This document shows positions 36,998 to 47,031 of a stretch of DNA of 60,280 nucleotides, in pieces; within the stretch, counting starts at the first letter, position 1; each line of letters begins with the position of its first letter. The notes beneath the pieces were generated by a model. It had not been told where the DNA came from, did no database searches, and saw nothing but the letters and a program-made list of their open reading frames with translations. Source of the stretch: Oceanospirillaceae bacterium (GTDB lineage Bacteria; Pseudomonadota; Gammaproteobacteria; Pseudomonadales; Balneatricaceae); contig JABSQZ010000011.1 in assembly GCA_013215505.1 (NCBI GenBank), forward strand, positions 1-60,280, read 5' to 3'. Position numbers and translations under genes: made by a program.

Positions 36998-38176
36998 CTA
37001 TTCACTTCGTCTACGTAAAAAAGTGGGTACATCAAACATATCTTCAGTTTTAGTCTTTGCCTTGGGAACGGGTGCAGCTTTACCATCTAATAATGCTTGC
37101 TGTTGTTTACGCCGCAATACTGTAGGTAACTCTATCTGATCCATGTTCGGTGTATAGCTTTTCGCCACCGGCTTCTTCACTGCAACTGTTTTCTCAGTAA
37201 GCGCTTCCACCTGCGGTTGCTTTTTTTCAAAACCTGTTGCCACTACTGTCACTTTTAAGTCGTCGACAAGCTCTGTATCTATGACAGTACCTATGACAAT
37301 AGTTGCATCATTGGAAGCATATTTTTCAATAATATTACCCACTTCACTAAATTCACCTAAAGTAAGGTCCAAACCTGCAGTAATGTTCACCAAGATGCCA
37401 CTGGCGCCTTTTAGATCAACGTTTTCTAATAGAGGGCTGTTGATAGCTCCCTCTGCTGCCACCGAAGCCCTATCTTCACCACGCGCTTTATCAGAGCCCA
37501 TCATCGCCATACCCATCTCTGACATCACCGTCCGCACGTCGGCGAAATCGACATTTATCATCCCCGGGCAAGTAATTAATTCAGCAATTCCACGCACCGC
37601 TCCTAACAATACATCATTAGCTGCAGCAAATGCTTTAATCAAACTGGTACTGCGCCCAAGTACTTTCATCAGTTTTTCATTGGGAATAATGATCAGTGAA
37701 TCAACTTGTTCACGCAGCTCTTGCAGGCCTTTTTCTGCCAGCAACATACGTTTACGTCCCTCAAATGGAAACGGCGTTGTCACTACTGCTACGGTCAGAA
37801 TCCCCATACCTTTAGCGACTTCAGCGACAATAGGTGCAGCACCTGTACCTGTTCCTCCGCCCATCCCCGCGGTAATGAAAATCATGTCGGAACCGGCGAT
37901 TGCCTCGCCTATGGCATCGCGATCTTCAATCGCTGCGGCCCTGCCGATCTCCGGGTCAGCTCCGGCACCCAAACCTTTTGTCGTCTCTCGCCCCAATTGG
38001 ATAGTTTTATGGGCTTGCACACTACTCAATGCCTGGGCGTCTGTATTGGCGCAAATAAACTCCACCGCATTTAAATCTGCAACTAACATATGGGCAACGG
38101 CATTACCGCCACCGCCTCCCACACCTACTACTTTTATTACTGCACCGGGCATATCATCATCTTGTAATTCAAACAT
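36998..38176 (-). CDS. ftsZ: Cell division tubulin FtsZ
   Basis: Forms the Z ring (392 residues). It has the GTP-binding loop [13 protein letters not shown] near 105-117, the T7 loop [11 protein letters not shown] near 207-217, and a variable linker from about 318. The C-terminal peptide [10 protein letters not shown] (381-390), the docking site for FtsA/ZipA in relatives, is intact. A second similar motif, [10 protein letters not shown], lies at 348-357. A strong AGGAGG box precedes the ATG. The upstream neighbour is ftsQ, not ftsA. Confidence 0.97.
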   Translation of the reverse strand: MFELQDDDMPGAVIKVVGVGGGGGNAVAHMLVADLNAVEFICANTDAQALSSVQAHKTIQLGRETTKGLGAGADPEIGRAAAIEDRDAIGEAIAGSDMIFITAGMGGGTGTGAAPIVAEVAKGMGILTVAVVTTPFPFEGRKRMLLAEKGLQELREQVDSLIIIPNEKLMKVLGRSTSLIKAFAAANDVLLGAVRGIAELITCPGMINVDFADVRTVMSEMGMAMMGSDKARGEDRASVAAEGAINSPLLENVDLKGASGILVNITAGLDLTLGEFSEVGNIIEKYASNDATIVIGTVIDTELVDDLKVTVVATGFEKKQPQVEALTEKTVAVKKPVAKSYTPNMDQIELPTVLRRKQQQALLDGKAAPVPKAKTKTEDMFDVPTFLRRRSE

Positions 38177-38291
38177 AATAACCTCCTACCAGATTACTGC
38201 GTTATAGCGACGGGCATTGAAATATCGAAAAACTCTCTGCCAGTCTAATCTTTTCTGAAAAGCGCTCACTTCGACAACAGCGCCTCACTGT

Positions 38292-39155
38292 CTAATCTAC
38301 TTGTACCTTGCTTATTGGTGCTCGCCATTTAACAGCGACACCGTTGCTATAGCGGACATCAACACTCTTAATTTGTGCACTATTTTGATACAAGTGTCCT
38401 TTGTAAAGCTGTAAAAATCTTCTTAATCTGGCGAGTACCTGCTCTCGCCCTAACTCAACTTCAATACGGTTATCTAATAACAGCGTCCAGGCTCCACGCG
38501 CCTGTAGAGTCAGACCTAACATATATGTTTCGCCACCTTTGAAAAACTGACTCAAAGTATGGTATTGATCCATTACTCTGGCAGTCTCCGTTGAAGGTCC
38601 ATTTAACAGCGGCAAAAAGCCCAGCTGTACCGCGTGTTCGGGGATAAATACATCCCCCTGGTGGTTCAACAATCCCTTCTGCCCCCATTTAGCCACGGGT
38701 ACTTGTTCCTCTACCGTCACTTTGATCGCAGGGGGCCACTGCCGCTTAATGGCTGCACTATTCACCCAGGGATCTTCAAGCGCCAGCTGTTGAAGCTCGT
38801 TTATATCAATCGACAACAGCGAGCCGTTCTGCCTGGAACTTCGTGGGATAGCTGCCAACTTATCCAGAAGCTGTTCAGGTTTTAAATACTGGGTATTCCC
38901 AGTGACACTCAATTGTTCAATTGGTTTATCCAATACTTGCCAAAGCGCCATTGCAGCGTTGTACATCAGGCCACAAAATAGTGCGAATGCGGTCAAAATC
39001 ATCGCCGGTCGCACATACCAATCGGACAGCTTACTCTCTGTAAGAGCACTCTCAGCTTGCTGCTCCGTTGCATCTTTTTGCGCTGCACTAACCCTGCCAG
39101 GCTTCTCACCACCGGCTGGCGACTGTGCTATATCTTGTTTACGCCAATGCAACAT
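38292..39155 (-). CDS. ftsQ: Division protein FtsQ
   Basis: Bitopic divisome protein (287 residues) linking early and late division proteins. It has a long cytoplasmic N-terminus (about 49 residues against about 24 in E. coli), one membrane helix (about 50-70), the POTRA domain (IEQLSVTGNTQYLKPEQL from about 79) and the FtsQ beta domain with WPPAIKVTVEEQVPVAKWG near 140. The 115 bp between its stop and ftsZ hold no gene, so ftsA is not in its normal place. Only 47 bp separate it from murC, with no ddlB. Confidence 0.93.
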   Translation of the reverse strand: MLHWRKQDIAQSPAGGEKPGRVSAAQKDATEQQAESALTESKLSDWYVRPAMILTAFALFCGLMYNAAMALWQVLDKPIEQLSVTGNTQYLKPEQLLDKLAAIPRSSRQNGSLLSIDINELQQLALEDPWVNSAAIKRQWPPAIKVTVEEQVPVAKWGQKGLLNHQGDVFIPEHAVQLGFLPLLNGPSTETARVMDQYHTLSQFFKGGETYMLGLTLQARGAWTLLLDNRIEVELGREQVLARLRRFLQLYKGHLYQNSAQIKSVDVRYSNGVAVKWRAPISKVQVD

Positions 39156-39202
39156 AACTGCACTGCCTGTATAACCTGATTAACCGAGATGCCAGTCCCA
39201 TA

Positions 39203-40648
39203 TCACGAATAGTCCATGCTGCTTAATTTGTGTGCTAAAGCAGTAATATCACCCGCCCCCTGGGTCAATAATATATCTCCAGGACGTAAAATATTTTTCA
39301 GCAATAGCGGCACTTCATCAGCACTATCCACATAGATTGGCTCTAACTGTCCTCTCTGGCGAATACTTCTGCACAAACTTTTACTGTCGGCACTGGGGAT
39401 AGGTTCCTCTCCGGCTCCGTATACTTCCAGCAACAATAACAGGTCGACATCAGACAAAACTTGTACATAATCTTCATATAAGTCACGCGTTCTGGTATAC
39501 CTGTGTGGCTGATTAATCATCACGATGCGCCTCTCGGGCCAGCCATCGCGAACCGCCTTAATGGTCACTTGAATTTCTCTTGGATGATGACCGTAATCAT
39601 CAACCAACATCACCGACCCACCACTAACAGGCACATCACACAACACTTGAAAACGCCGACCGACACCTGAAAACGCTTCCAACGAGGCCGTTATAGCCTG
39701 ATCATCAATCCCTTCATCGGTAGCCACAGCAATAGCTGCAAGGGCGTTTTGTACGTTGTGAAAGCCCGGCATATTCACGATCACATCTAAATTTTTATGC
39801 TGCTCGGGGCGTATAACCGTAAAGTGGGTTTTCATACCAGACTGACTGATGTTGATAGCCCGATAATCTGCATCTTCATTTAACCCATAGGTTATCACCG
39901 GGCGGCTGACGCGCTCGCGAATCTCTGCCACCACCGGATCATCGGTACAGAGTACCGCCAAACCGTAAAATGGCAGGTTGTGCAAGAAATCCACAAAGGT
40001 TTGCTTCAGAACATTAAAATCACCGCCGTAAGTATCCATATGATCGGCATCGATATTAGTCACAATAGCGACCATGGGCTGCAAATGCAGAAAGGATGCA
40101 TCACTTTCATCCGCTTCGGCAATTAGATAGCGACTAGCCCCCAAACGCGCATTAGTGCCAGCACTGTTTAAGCGCCCACCAATGACAAAAGTAGGATCTA
40201 AGTTTCCCTCGGCAAAAACACAAGCCAGTAGACTGGTGGTAGTGGTTTTGCCATGGGTACCTGCTACAGCAACTCCATGTCGGTAACGCATTAGCTCCGC
40301 TAACATTTCCGCTCGGCGCACAATAGGGATATGCGCTGCCCGTGCCGCTATGATTTCTGGGTTGCTTTCATCAACAGCGGTTGAGGTTACTACTACATCG
40401 ACATTAGCGACATTCCCGGCCTTGTGCCCCAGATATATTCTGCTACCTAATTTTGCTAGTCGTACAGTAGTCGCGGAAGTTTTAATGTCTGATCCTGATA
40501 TTTCATATCCCTGGTTGCAGAGTACTTCAGCTATCCCACACATACCTACACCGCCGATACCGACAAAATGTATGCGTCTTATTCTGCGCATTTCCGGTAC
40601 TTCATGGATAGATTCTGTAAGCGTAGGTGCCTTACCGCTGGTAATCAT
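39203..40648 (-). CDS. murC: UDP-MurNAc-L-alanine ligase
   Basis: Adds L-Ala to UDP-MurNAc (481 residues). It has the Rossmann motif [17 protein letters not shown] near 27-43, the ATP loop [14 protein letters not shown] near 125-138, and the dinucleotide-ligase motif [12 protein letters not shown] near 355. I chose the ATG at 40648 because it overlaps the murG stop as ATGA and has GAGGAA 6 bases upstream; a frame from 40666 adds six residues. Confidence 0.95.
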   Translation of the reverse strand: MITSGKAPTLTESIHEVPEMRRIRRIHFVGIGGVGMCGIAEVLCNQGYEISGSDIKTSATTVRLAKLGSRIYLGHKAGNVANVDVVVTSTAVDESNPEIIAARAAHIPIVRRAEMLAELMRYRHGVAVAGTHGKTTTTSLLACVFAEGNLDPTFVIGGRLNSAGTNARLGASRYLIAEADESDASFLHLQPMVAIVTNIDADHMDTYGGDFNVLKQTFVDFLHNLPFYGLAVLCTDDPVVAEIRERVSRPVITYGLNEDADYRAINISQSGMKTHFTVIRPEQHKNLDVIVNMPGFHNVQNALAAIAVATDEGIDDQAITASLEAFSGVGRRFQVLCDVPVSGGSVMLVDDYGHHPREIQVTIKAVRDGWPERRIVMINQPHRYTRTRDLYEDYVQVLSDVDLLLLLEVYGAGEEPIPSADSKSLCRSIRQRGQLEPIYVDSADEVPLLLKNILRPGDILLTQGAGDITALAHKLSSMDYS

Positions 40649-41742
40649 TGTATTTCCTCTAAACAAATATTTGCCACTGTCACTGACGCTTGCGGAGCTG
40701 CTAGCTGCTGTGCTTTTTTCGCCATGCCCTGAAGCGACTGTCGATCATTTAACTGCTCTAATAGTGCCAGCAATTTTTCGTTATTTAAGTTTTTTTGTGG
40801 CACTAATATCGCGGCACCAGCACTCTCCAAAAAGCGCGCATTAGCCGTCTGATGATCATCCACTGCGAAGGGAAAAGGCACTAACACTGAAGCCACTCCC
40901 GCTATCGCCAACTCGGATACAGTCAGTGCCCCCGCCCGACAAATGACTAAATCTGCCCATGCATAAGCACGATCCATATCCTCAATAAAGGCGTCGATCT
41001 TAGCCTCTACTCCGTTATCTTTGTAAAGTGCCAGGGTCGCTTCGATATTCTTGCCTCCTGCCTGATGCCATACATTAGGCCGCGAATGCACCTCGATTTG
41101 TGCCAGCGCTTGCGGGACAACCTGATTAATCGCCTGCGCTCCCAAGCTTCCACCTACTATTAATAGGTTTATCGCTGCACTTCGATTAGCGTAGCGCTTT
41201 TCAATGGGCTGGATATTTAAAATTGGGCCGCGTACAGGATTGCCTACGATCTCGATGCCCTTGGCAACATCGTCTCCAAATGCCCCGGGAAATGCTGCTA
41301 ACTTTCGCTTAGCTAACAACAGCGAAAGTTTATTGGTCACTCCCGCCTTCGCATTCTGTTCGTGGATGATTAACGGCACCCCCGCAAGTTTAGCTGCCAC
41401 GGCCCCCGGCCCCGAGGCAAAACCACCCATACCTAAAACCACATCAGGTTTGACCTGCTTAAAAACTTTTCTCGCTTGTAAGATGGCTTTAAAAATTAAC
41501 CAGGGAGCTTTTAACAATCCCAATTTCCCTTTACCGCGCAGGCCTTTTACATCAATGCAATGTAGTTTAATTCCTGCATTGGGAACTACTGTTGCCTCAA
41601 TTCCTGCTGCAGTGCCCAGCCAGTGTATTTGCACTGCCGATTCTCTGAGTAAATCGGCGACAGCTAAGGCAGGAAACACATGCCCGCCGGTGCCACCGGC
41701 CATAATAAGCGCAACCTTTTGCCGCCCATGCCCCAGACTCAT
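40645..41742 (-). CDS. murG: MurG, lipid II-forming GlcNAc transferase
   Basis: Adds GlcNAc to lipid I on the inner face of the membrane (365 residues). Two glycine-rich loops are visible: [18 protein letters not shown] near 13-30 and [13 protein letters not shown] near 190-202, plus [13 protein letters not shown] near 125 and [20 protein letters not shown] near 262-281. It overlaps ftsW and murC by 4 bases each (ATGA), so the three are coupled. Confidence 0.96.
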   Translation of the reverse strand: MSLGHGRQKVALIMAGGTGGHVFPALAVADLLRESAVQIHWLGTAAGIEATVVPNAGIKLHCIDVKGLRGKGKLGLLKAPWLIFKAILQARKVFKQVKPDVVLGMGGFASGPGAVAAKLAGVPLIIHEQNAKAGVTNKLSLLLAKRKLAAFPGAFGDDVAKGIEIVGNPVRGPILNIQPIEKRYANRSAAINLLIVGGSLGAQAINQVVPQALAQIEVHSRPNVWHQAGGKNIEATLALYKDNGVEAKIDAFIEDMDRAYAWADLVICRAGALTVSELAIAGVASVLVPFPFAVDDHQTANARFLESAGAAILVPQKNLNNEKLLALLEQLNDRQSLQGMAKKAQQLAAPQASVTVANICLEEIQ

Positions 41743-43190
41743 ATAGACTCCCGGTTAAGTTTTCTTTTTGCTTTCGCTTGATCAAAAGTTTTACTTTGAT
41801 GTTGCTGTCTATTGGTTTTCACGATCTGCTGCTCTTCTTCTACAAGTTCTTCACTAAAATGTGATATGTCGGTAACAGCTTGCTTGTCTGTCCTAATTTT
41901 CTTCTCTTGCCTAGCTGCTCTGGGTGATTCTTTATCCGCTTTTAAGACATCAATTACCGGCTCTGGCCCTATCAACTCAATGCTTGCGGCACTGCCCATG
42001 TTTTTCAGCAACTGCCGCTGTATCTTGAGTTCGTAATCAACGCGTAAGATAACGGCTATCATAGCTGTACACACGATCAACGAGCTACCACCGTAACTTA
42101 GCAAAGGCAATGTCAGCCCTTTGGTTGGCACCGCCCCGACATTCACTCCTATATTAATCAGAATTTGTGCAGCCAGCACTAAACCAAATCCATAAGTGAT
42201 AAATGCCATAAAAAACTGCCGTTGGCGTTCAGCTTGCCTGCCTATGCGAAAGATGCGAAAAATTAATATTAGATAGAGTAATACAATGCACAGCGCCCCG
42301 AATAAACCTAACTCTTCCGAGAGCACCGAGTACACAAAATCTGTGTGCGCCTCCGGTAAGTAAAACAGTTTCTGTACACTGTTGCCTAAGCCAGTACCAA
42401 ACCACTCTCCGCGGCCAAAGGCTATTTGCGCTTGAGACAGCTGATAGCCACTGCCAAAAGGATCGGCCCAGGGATCCTGAAATGATTTAAGCCGCGCCAC
42501 GCGATATGGTTGAATTACCGCCAGTGAGCCAACGGTGACTAATGCACCGCTCAGGATCACTAAAAATTGGCTAAAACGCATTCCGCTCAAAAAAATCATC
42601 CCCATTACAGCTGCCATCAATACCACAGCAGCACCATAATCGGGTTCCATAATCAGTAAAAAAACAAAAAAACCTAGCGGTAGAATAGGTCTTACTACAC
42701 CTTTCCAGCTGTTTCGTACATCGGTCAATCGGCGCACTAAGTAGCCACCTAAATACATAGTCATGCAAAACTTGGCTACTTCGGACGCTTGTAAATTAAG
42801 CACCCCGGCTCGGATCCAACGCTGTGATCCGTTAACTTCCTTACCGATACCAGGAATCAACACTAACACTAACAAAATAAATCCGAACGCCAACAGCCAG
42901 GGACCAAAATCATACCAGCGCTTGAGGGGCACTTTCCATACCACTAAGCCCGCAAATACTGACAAGACCATAAACATGCCATGTCGGGTCGAAAAGAAAA
43001 ATGCATTATTGTAATTCTTAGCCGCTACATCTAGTGATGCAGATGTAATCATGACAAAACCAGTCAGCATTATAAACACAGCTGAAAGCAGTAACAGCGG
43101 ATCAAACGGCAGCTGTCCCGAGGGGATAGACAACCATCTGCTAGCAACACTTTGCTCTGTTAACCACTTGGGTTCTGTCAGATTCGACAC
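41739..43190 (-). CDS. ftsW: FtsW, lipid II polymerase of the divisome
   Basis: SEDS glycosyltransferase working with FtsI (483 residues, longer than E. coli's 414). Ten membrane helices end near 382. Motifs include NGSQRWIRAG near 120, the catalytic Asp in EAHTDFVYSVLSEELG near 280-295 and PLLSYGGSSL near 362-371. A charged tail of about 100 residues follows, rich in Lys, Glu and Gln. The start is GTG at 43190, sharing one base with the murD stop (TAGTG). Confidence 0.94.
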   Translation of the reverse strand: MSNLTEPKWLTEQSVASRWLSIPSGQLPFDPLLLLSAVFIMLTGFVMITSASLDVAAKNYNNAFFFSTRHGMFMVLSVFAGLVVWKVPLKRWYDFGPWLLAFGFILLVLVLIPGIGKEVNGSQRWIRAGVLNLQASEVAKFCMTMYLGGYLVRRLTDVRNSWKGVVRPILPLGFFVFLLIMEPDYGAAVVLMAAVMGMIFLSGMRFSQFLVILSGALVTVGSLAVIQPYRVARLKSFQDPWADPFGSGYQLSQAQIAFGRGEWFGTGLGNSVQKLFYLPEAHTDFVYSVLSEELGLFGALCIVLLYLILIFRIFRIGRQAERQRQFFMAFITYGFGLVLAAQILINIGVNVGAVPTKGLTLPLLSYGGSSLIVCTAMIAVILRVDYELKIQRQLLKNMGSAASIELIGPEPVIDVLKADKESPRAARQEKKIRTDKQAVTDISHFSEELVEEEQQIVKTNRQQHQSKTFDQAKAKRKLNRESI

Positions 43191-44554
43191 TATAATTTTC
43201 TCGCCAAGTCGCTGAACACATGCCCGCGCTGTTCATAATTAGTAAACATATCAAAACTGGCACAAGCTGGAGACAGCAATACAATTTCCTCGGCACTGGC
43301 CAACGCAGCCGCTTGTCTTACTGCATCTTGCATATCAGTGGCATAGTGTATTTGCGCACCCGCTACTGAGGCGGCGATCTTTTTAGCATCTGCACCTATC
43401 AATATCACTGCTTTGACAAAAAGCGCCACAGGTTCAGCCAAATCATCAAAGTCGGCCCCTTTACCATCACCACCGGCGATCAAAACTATTTTTTTATCCG
43501 TGGCTAAAGTTGCCCCCAAACCTTCAAGTGCAGCGACAGTAGCGCCTACGTTGGTACCTTTGGAATCATTGAAGTAGTCGACCCCCTGTTTATTGGCCAC
43601 CCACTGACAGCGATGTTCAAGACCTTGAAAATTTTCAATTGCCTTTAACATACCTTGCATTTCAAAGCCTGCCGCATGCCCTATAGACAAAGCCGCTAAC
43701 GCATTTATAATATTGTGTCTGCCCGGCAATTTTATTTTGTTTGTCGCCAGTAGTGGTTTCTTAGCCAGCGCTAAATATTCCTGGACCTCACCGTCAACTT
43801 GCACATTTAGCAATCCAAATACTTTGAAATCTGACACCCCTAAATGGTAGGCATAAATCTGTACTTTTTTTGCCACTAGCGGATGAGTAAGTACATCATC
43901 GAGGTTTTCCACCACATTTTCGCAGCCTTTAAAGATGCGATGTTTAGCCTGATAGTACTTTTGGAAGTCGTTGTCGTACCGATCCAGATGATCCGGGGTA
44001 ATATTCAGAACTGTAGCAACCTTAGCGCGCAAATCATTGGCGGTTTCCAATTGAAAACTGGACAGCTCTAAAACATATACATCTTTCTCTGGTTGCTGCA
44101 AAAAATCTAATACTGGGGTGCCGATATTACCGCCTACCCCGACATCCAAATGACAGCATTTCGCCATTTCTCCCACCAATGTAGTGACAGTACTTTTAGC
44201 GTTGGAACCCGAAATAGCAAGAATCGGGGCGCTCACTTGACGACAAAATAAATCGATGTCTCCAACTAGTATTGCCCCTCTATTCAACGCATAGACAATC
44301 GCCGGATCGTCTTTGGCAATCCCCGGACTTAAAATCAACTCACTGGCTGTAGATAACAGCTGCGCATCCAGAGGCCCCAATAATACTTTAACTTGCGGAT
44401 AGTCGTGCCTGAACTGTTCAAGTTTAGGAGGTTTTTCTCTGGTATCGACGACAATAAAATTTTCGCCTTTCTCGGCAAGTAATTGGGCACAGGAAATACC
44501 GGTCACCCCCAGGCCAATAACAATTTTTAACTGGTCAGTAGCAATCAGACTCAT
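43190..44554 (-). CDS. murD: UDP-MurNAc-L-Ala-D-Glu ligase
   Basis: Adds D-Glu to UDP-MurNAc-L-Ala (454 residues). It has the N-terminal loop IGLGVTGISCAQLLAEKG near 13-30, ATP loop AISGSNAKSTVTTLVGEMA near 111-129, DHLDRYD near 189, and the C-terminal DSKGTNVGAT and LIAGGDGKGADFDDL. It lies 6 bp after mraY and is coupled to ftsW. Confidence 0.95.
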   Translation of the reverse strand: MSLIATDQLKIVIGLGVTGISCAQLLAEKGENFIVVDTREKPPKLEQFRHDYPQVKVLLGPLDAQLLSTASELILSPGIAKDDPAIVYALNRGAILVGDIDLFCRQVSAPILAISGSNAKSTVTTLVGEMAKCCHLDVGVGGNIGTPVLDFLQQPEKDVYVLELSSFQLETANDLRAKVATVLNITPDHLDRYDNDFQKYYQAKHRIFKGCENVVENLDDVLTHPLVAKKVQIYAYHLGVSDFKVFGLLNVQVDGEVQEYLALAKKPLLATNKIKLPGRHNIINALAALSIGHAAGFEMQGMLKAIENFQGLEHRCQWVANKQGVDYFNDSKGTNVGATVAALEGLGATLATDKKIVLIAGGDGKGADFDDLAEPVALFVKAVILIGADAKKIAASVAGAQIHYATDMQDAVRQAAALASAEEIVLLSPACASFDMFTNYEQRGHVFSDLARKL

Positions 44555-44560
44555 TCAGGT

Positions 44561-45643
44561 TTACCGTATCTTTAAGGTCGCTAGACCAATAAGCACTAAC
44601 ACAACGGTAATAATCCAAAAGCGCACTATAATGCGTGGTTCTGGCCAACCTTTTAACTCAAAGTGATGGTGAATGGGTGCCATGCGGAAAATTCGCTTAC
44701 CGGTTAATTTAAAGGAGGCGACTTGCAGCACCACCGAGACGGTTTCCATAACAAATACACCACCCATAATCACCAGCACTAATTCCTGACGCACGATAAC
44801 AGCGACCACGCCCAGTGCAGCACCGAGAGACAGAGCCCCGACATCACCCATGAAAACTTGTGCTGGATAGGTATTAAACCAGAGGAACCCTAAACCGGCG
44901 CCGACAATTGCACCGCAAAAGATAATCAGCTCACCGGAACCCTTGATATAGGGGATATTTAAGTAGCTGGAAAACTCTGTGTGACCGCTTAAATATGCAA
45001 AGACGCCTAAACCCGCTGCCACCATGACTGTCGGCATGATAGCTAAACCGTCCAGACCGTCGGTAAGATTGACGGCGTTAGAAGTGCCGACGATCACAAA
45101 GTAAGTGAAAATAATGAAAAACAGCCCCATGTTAATCGCAACATCTTTAAAGAATGGCACTATTAATTGTGTTTCAGCAGGGGACTGTGCTGTCGTATAG
45201 AGTACAATAGCTGCGCCAAACCCGCCGATCGATTGCCAAAAATACTTCCAGCGAGCAGGGAGCCCCACAGAGTTTTTCTCAACAACTTTACGCCAGTCGT
45301 CGACCCAACCGACCGCACCAAAAATAAAAGTAACCGCCAATACAATCCACACATAACGTGAGCTTAAATCTGCCCACAATAAAGTACTGATACCGATAGA
45401 CAGTAAAATAACGGCACCGCCCATAGTCGGCGTGCCCGCTTTAGATAAGTGAGATTGCGGACCATCATCACGAATAGATTGACCTATCTGCTTGTCCTTC
45501 AAGAAACGAATCATTTTGGGCCCAAGATATAGGGTGAGACAAAGGGCCGTAATCACTCCCAAAATTCCCCGCAAAGTCAGATACTCAAGTACTCCAATTG
45601 CGTTAAAATAATTAGAAAAATAATCAGATAATAACAATAACAT
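44561..45643 (-). CDS. mraY: MraY, lipid I synthase
   Basis: Moves phospho-MurNAc-pentapeptide onto undecaprenyl phosphate (360 residues). About ten membrane helices. Motifs: [12 protein letters not shown] near 73-84, [14 protein letters not shown] near 110-123 (the DD pair), [17 protein letters not shown] near 190-206 (catalytic Asp) and [17 protein letters not shown] near 320-336. The start shares one base with the murF stop (TGATG). Confidence 0.96.
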   Translation of the reverse strand: MLLLLSDYFSNYFNAIGVLEYLTLRGILGVITALCLTLYLGPKMIRFLKDKQIGQSIRDDGPQSHLSKAGTPTMGGAVILLSIGISTLLWADLSSRYVWIVLAVTFIFGAVGWVDDWRKVVEKNSVGLPARWKYFWQSIGGFGAAIVLYTTAQSPAETQLIVPFFKDVAINMGLFFIIFTYFVIVGTSNAVNLTDGLDGLAIMPTVMVAAGLGVFAYLSGHTEFSSYLNIPYIKGSGELIIFCGAIVGAGLGFLWFNTYPAQVFMGDVGALSLGAALGVVAVIVRQELVLVIMGGVFVMETVSVVLQVASFKLTGKRIFRMAPIHHHFELKGWPEPRIIVRFWIITVVLVLIGLATLKIR

Positions 45644-47031
45644 CAGCTGACGCTCCCCTGGGTTAATTCATTCACTACTTGTTTCATTCCCGAGCTCAAA
45701 GAGCCTTTAATAAGGATTTTTGTCTGTGCATTCATCATAGTTTTTAGTATCTTTAGCATTTTATCTTTATTGGCAAAAGCTGTTAACTGGCTGCCAGTGG
45801 CCGCTGCAAATTCTCTCGCTGCCAGCTCGCCCAGCGGGCCGCAACTAAACAAATAGTCGATTCCCTGTTGTGCCGCGTAAGTGCCAACACTCTGGTGTAA
45901 CTGTTTTTCATCAACTCCCAACTCGGCCATATCGCCCAGAGCCAAAATTTTTCGCCCCGGTAATTGTGCCAGCAAATCTACGCCAGCTTTGACCGAGTCA
46001 GGATTACCGTTATAACTGTCGTCTATCAAGGTGGCATTATTTATCGCCCTAAGCGCTTGGAGGCGCCCGCCAATAGCCGGTGCATTTTCTAAGCCGCGAA
46101 CAACCTCTTGCATACTGCCGCCAATGGCAAATACGGCCGCTGCGGCTGCCAGTGCGTTGAGCACATTATGGATGGCTAATAACTGCAGGGTAACTGTTGC
46201 GCTGTGATCACAAAAATGCAGCTCGAAGCTATAATTACCGGCTGTTAACTGTTGTAAGTGACTGGCGTAAACATCGGCTTCAGGGTTTTCTAAACTGAAA
46301 CTCAGGTACTTAATGGCAGTGCCTCGATCAGTTTTAAGCATCGTCAACCACTGGTTTACATTGTTATCGTCTAAATTAATGACCGCCGTGCCTTTTACTG
46401 AAAGCCCCTGAAAAATTTCAGCTTTCGCTTCCACAACTCCCTGTAGACTACCGAAGCCCTCTAAATGCGCTCCCATAGCATTCGTTATTATCGCCACATC
46501 TGGCCGGGCCAGTGCAGCGCAATAATTTATTTCGCCCTTGGCATTGGCACCCATTTCCACAACGCTATACTGCTGCTGGCCATTGAACCTGAGCAACGTC
46601 AGGGGCACTCCAATTTCATTATTCAGGTTGCCTAACGTCGCTAAGGTATTGCCTTTGCCAGCCAGTATCGAGGCTATCAGCTCTTTGGTGGTAGTTTTAC
46701 CATTACTGCCAGTGACCGCTATCAGCGGTCCCTGATACTTATCGCGGTTACATTTAGCAATTAACCCCAGCGCCAGGTGACAGTTCTTCACCACTAACTG
46801 CGGAACATCCAAATCGAGTGGACGTTCAACCACAAGCGCCGCGGCGCCAGCAGCAACCGCTTGTTGACAAAATTGATGGCCGTCAAAGTTTTCTCCGGTC
46901 AACGCTAGAAACACATCCCCGGCTTGAACTTTTCGGGTATCGGTAGACAGTGACTCAAACAGATAATCTGCGCCTTGTAGCTGACCATCAGTAATAGCAG
47001 CCAAATCAGACAGTAGCATTGGATAACTCAT
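45643..47031 (-). CDS. murF: UDP-MurNAc-tripeptide D-Ala-D-Ala ligase
   Basis: Adds the D-Ala-D-Ala dipeptide (462 residues). The ATP loop [19 protein letters not shown] lies near 105-123; further Mur motifs are [17 protein letters not shown] near 135-151, [14 protein letters not shown] near 337-350 and [10 protein letters not shown] near 361. It overlaps murE by 4 bases. The D-Ala-D-Ala ligase gene ddlB is not in this cluster, so the dipeptide must be made by a gene elsewhere. Confidence 0.95.
   Translation of the reverse strand: MSYPMLLSDLAAITDGQLQGADYLFESLSTDTRKVQAGDVFLALTGENFDGHQFCQQAVAAGAAALVVERPLDLDVPQLVVKNCHLALGLIAKCNRDKYQGPLIAVTGSNGKTTTKELIASILAGKGNTLATLGNLNNEIGVPLTLLRFNGQQQYSVVEMGANAKGEINYCAALARPDVAIITNAMGAHLEGFGSLQGVVEAKAEIFQGLSVKGTAVINLDDNNVNQWLTMLKTDRGTAIKYLSFSLENPEADVYASHLQQLTAGNYSFELHFCDHSATVTLQLLAIHNVLNALAAAAAVFAIGGSMQEVVRGLENAPAIGGRLQALRAINNATLIDDSYNGNPDSVKAGVDLLAQLPGRKILALGDMAELGVDEKQLHQSVGTYAAQQGIDYLFSCGPLGELAAREFAAATGSQLTAFANKDKMLKILKTMMNAQTKILIKGSLSSGMKQVVNELTQGSVS

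Noticed and set aside
37281-38207. Long plus-strand frame of 308 codons opposite ftsZ
   Set aside because: It lies antisense to a well-supported ftsZ and reflects its codon use. The product is low-complexity in Ser, Ala, Pro and Thr with no family resemblance.
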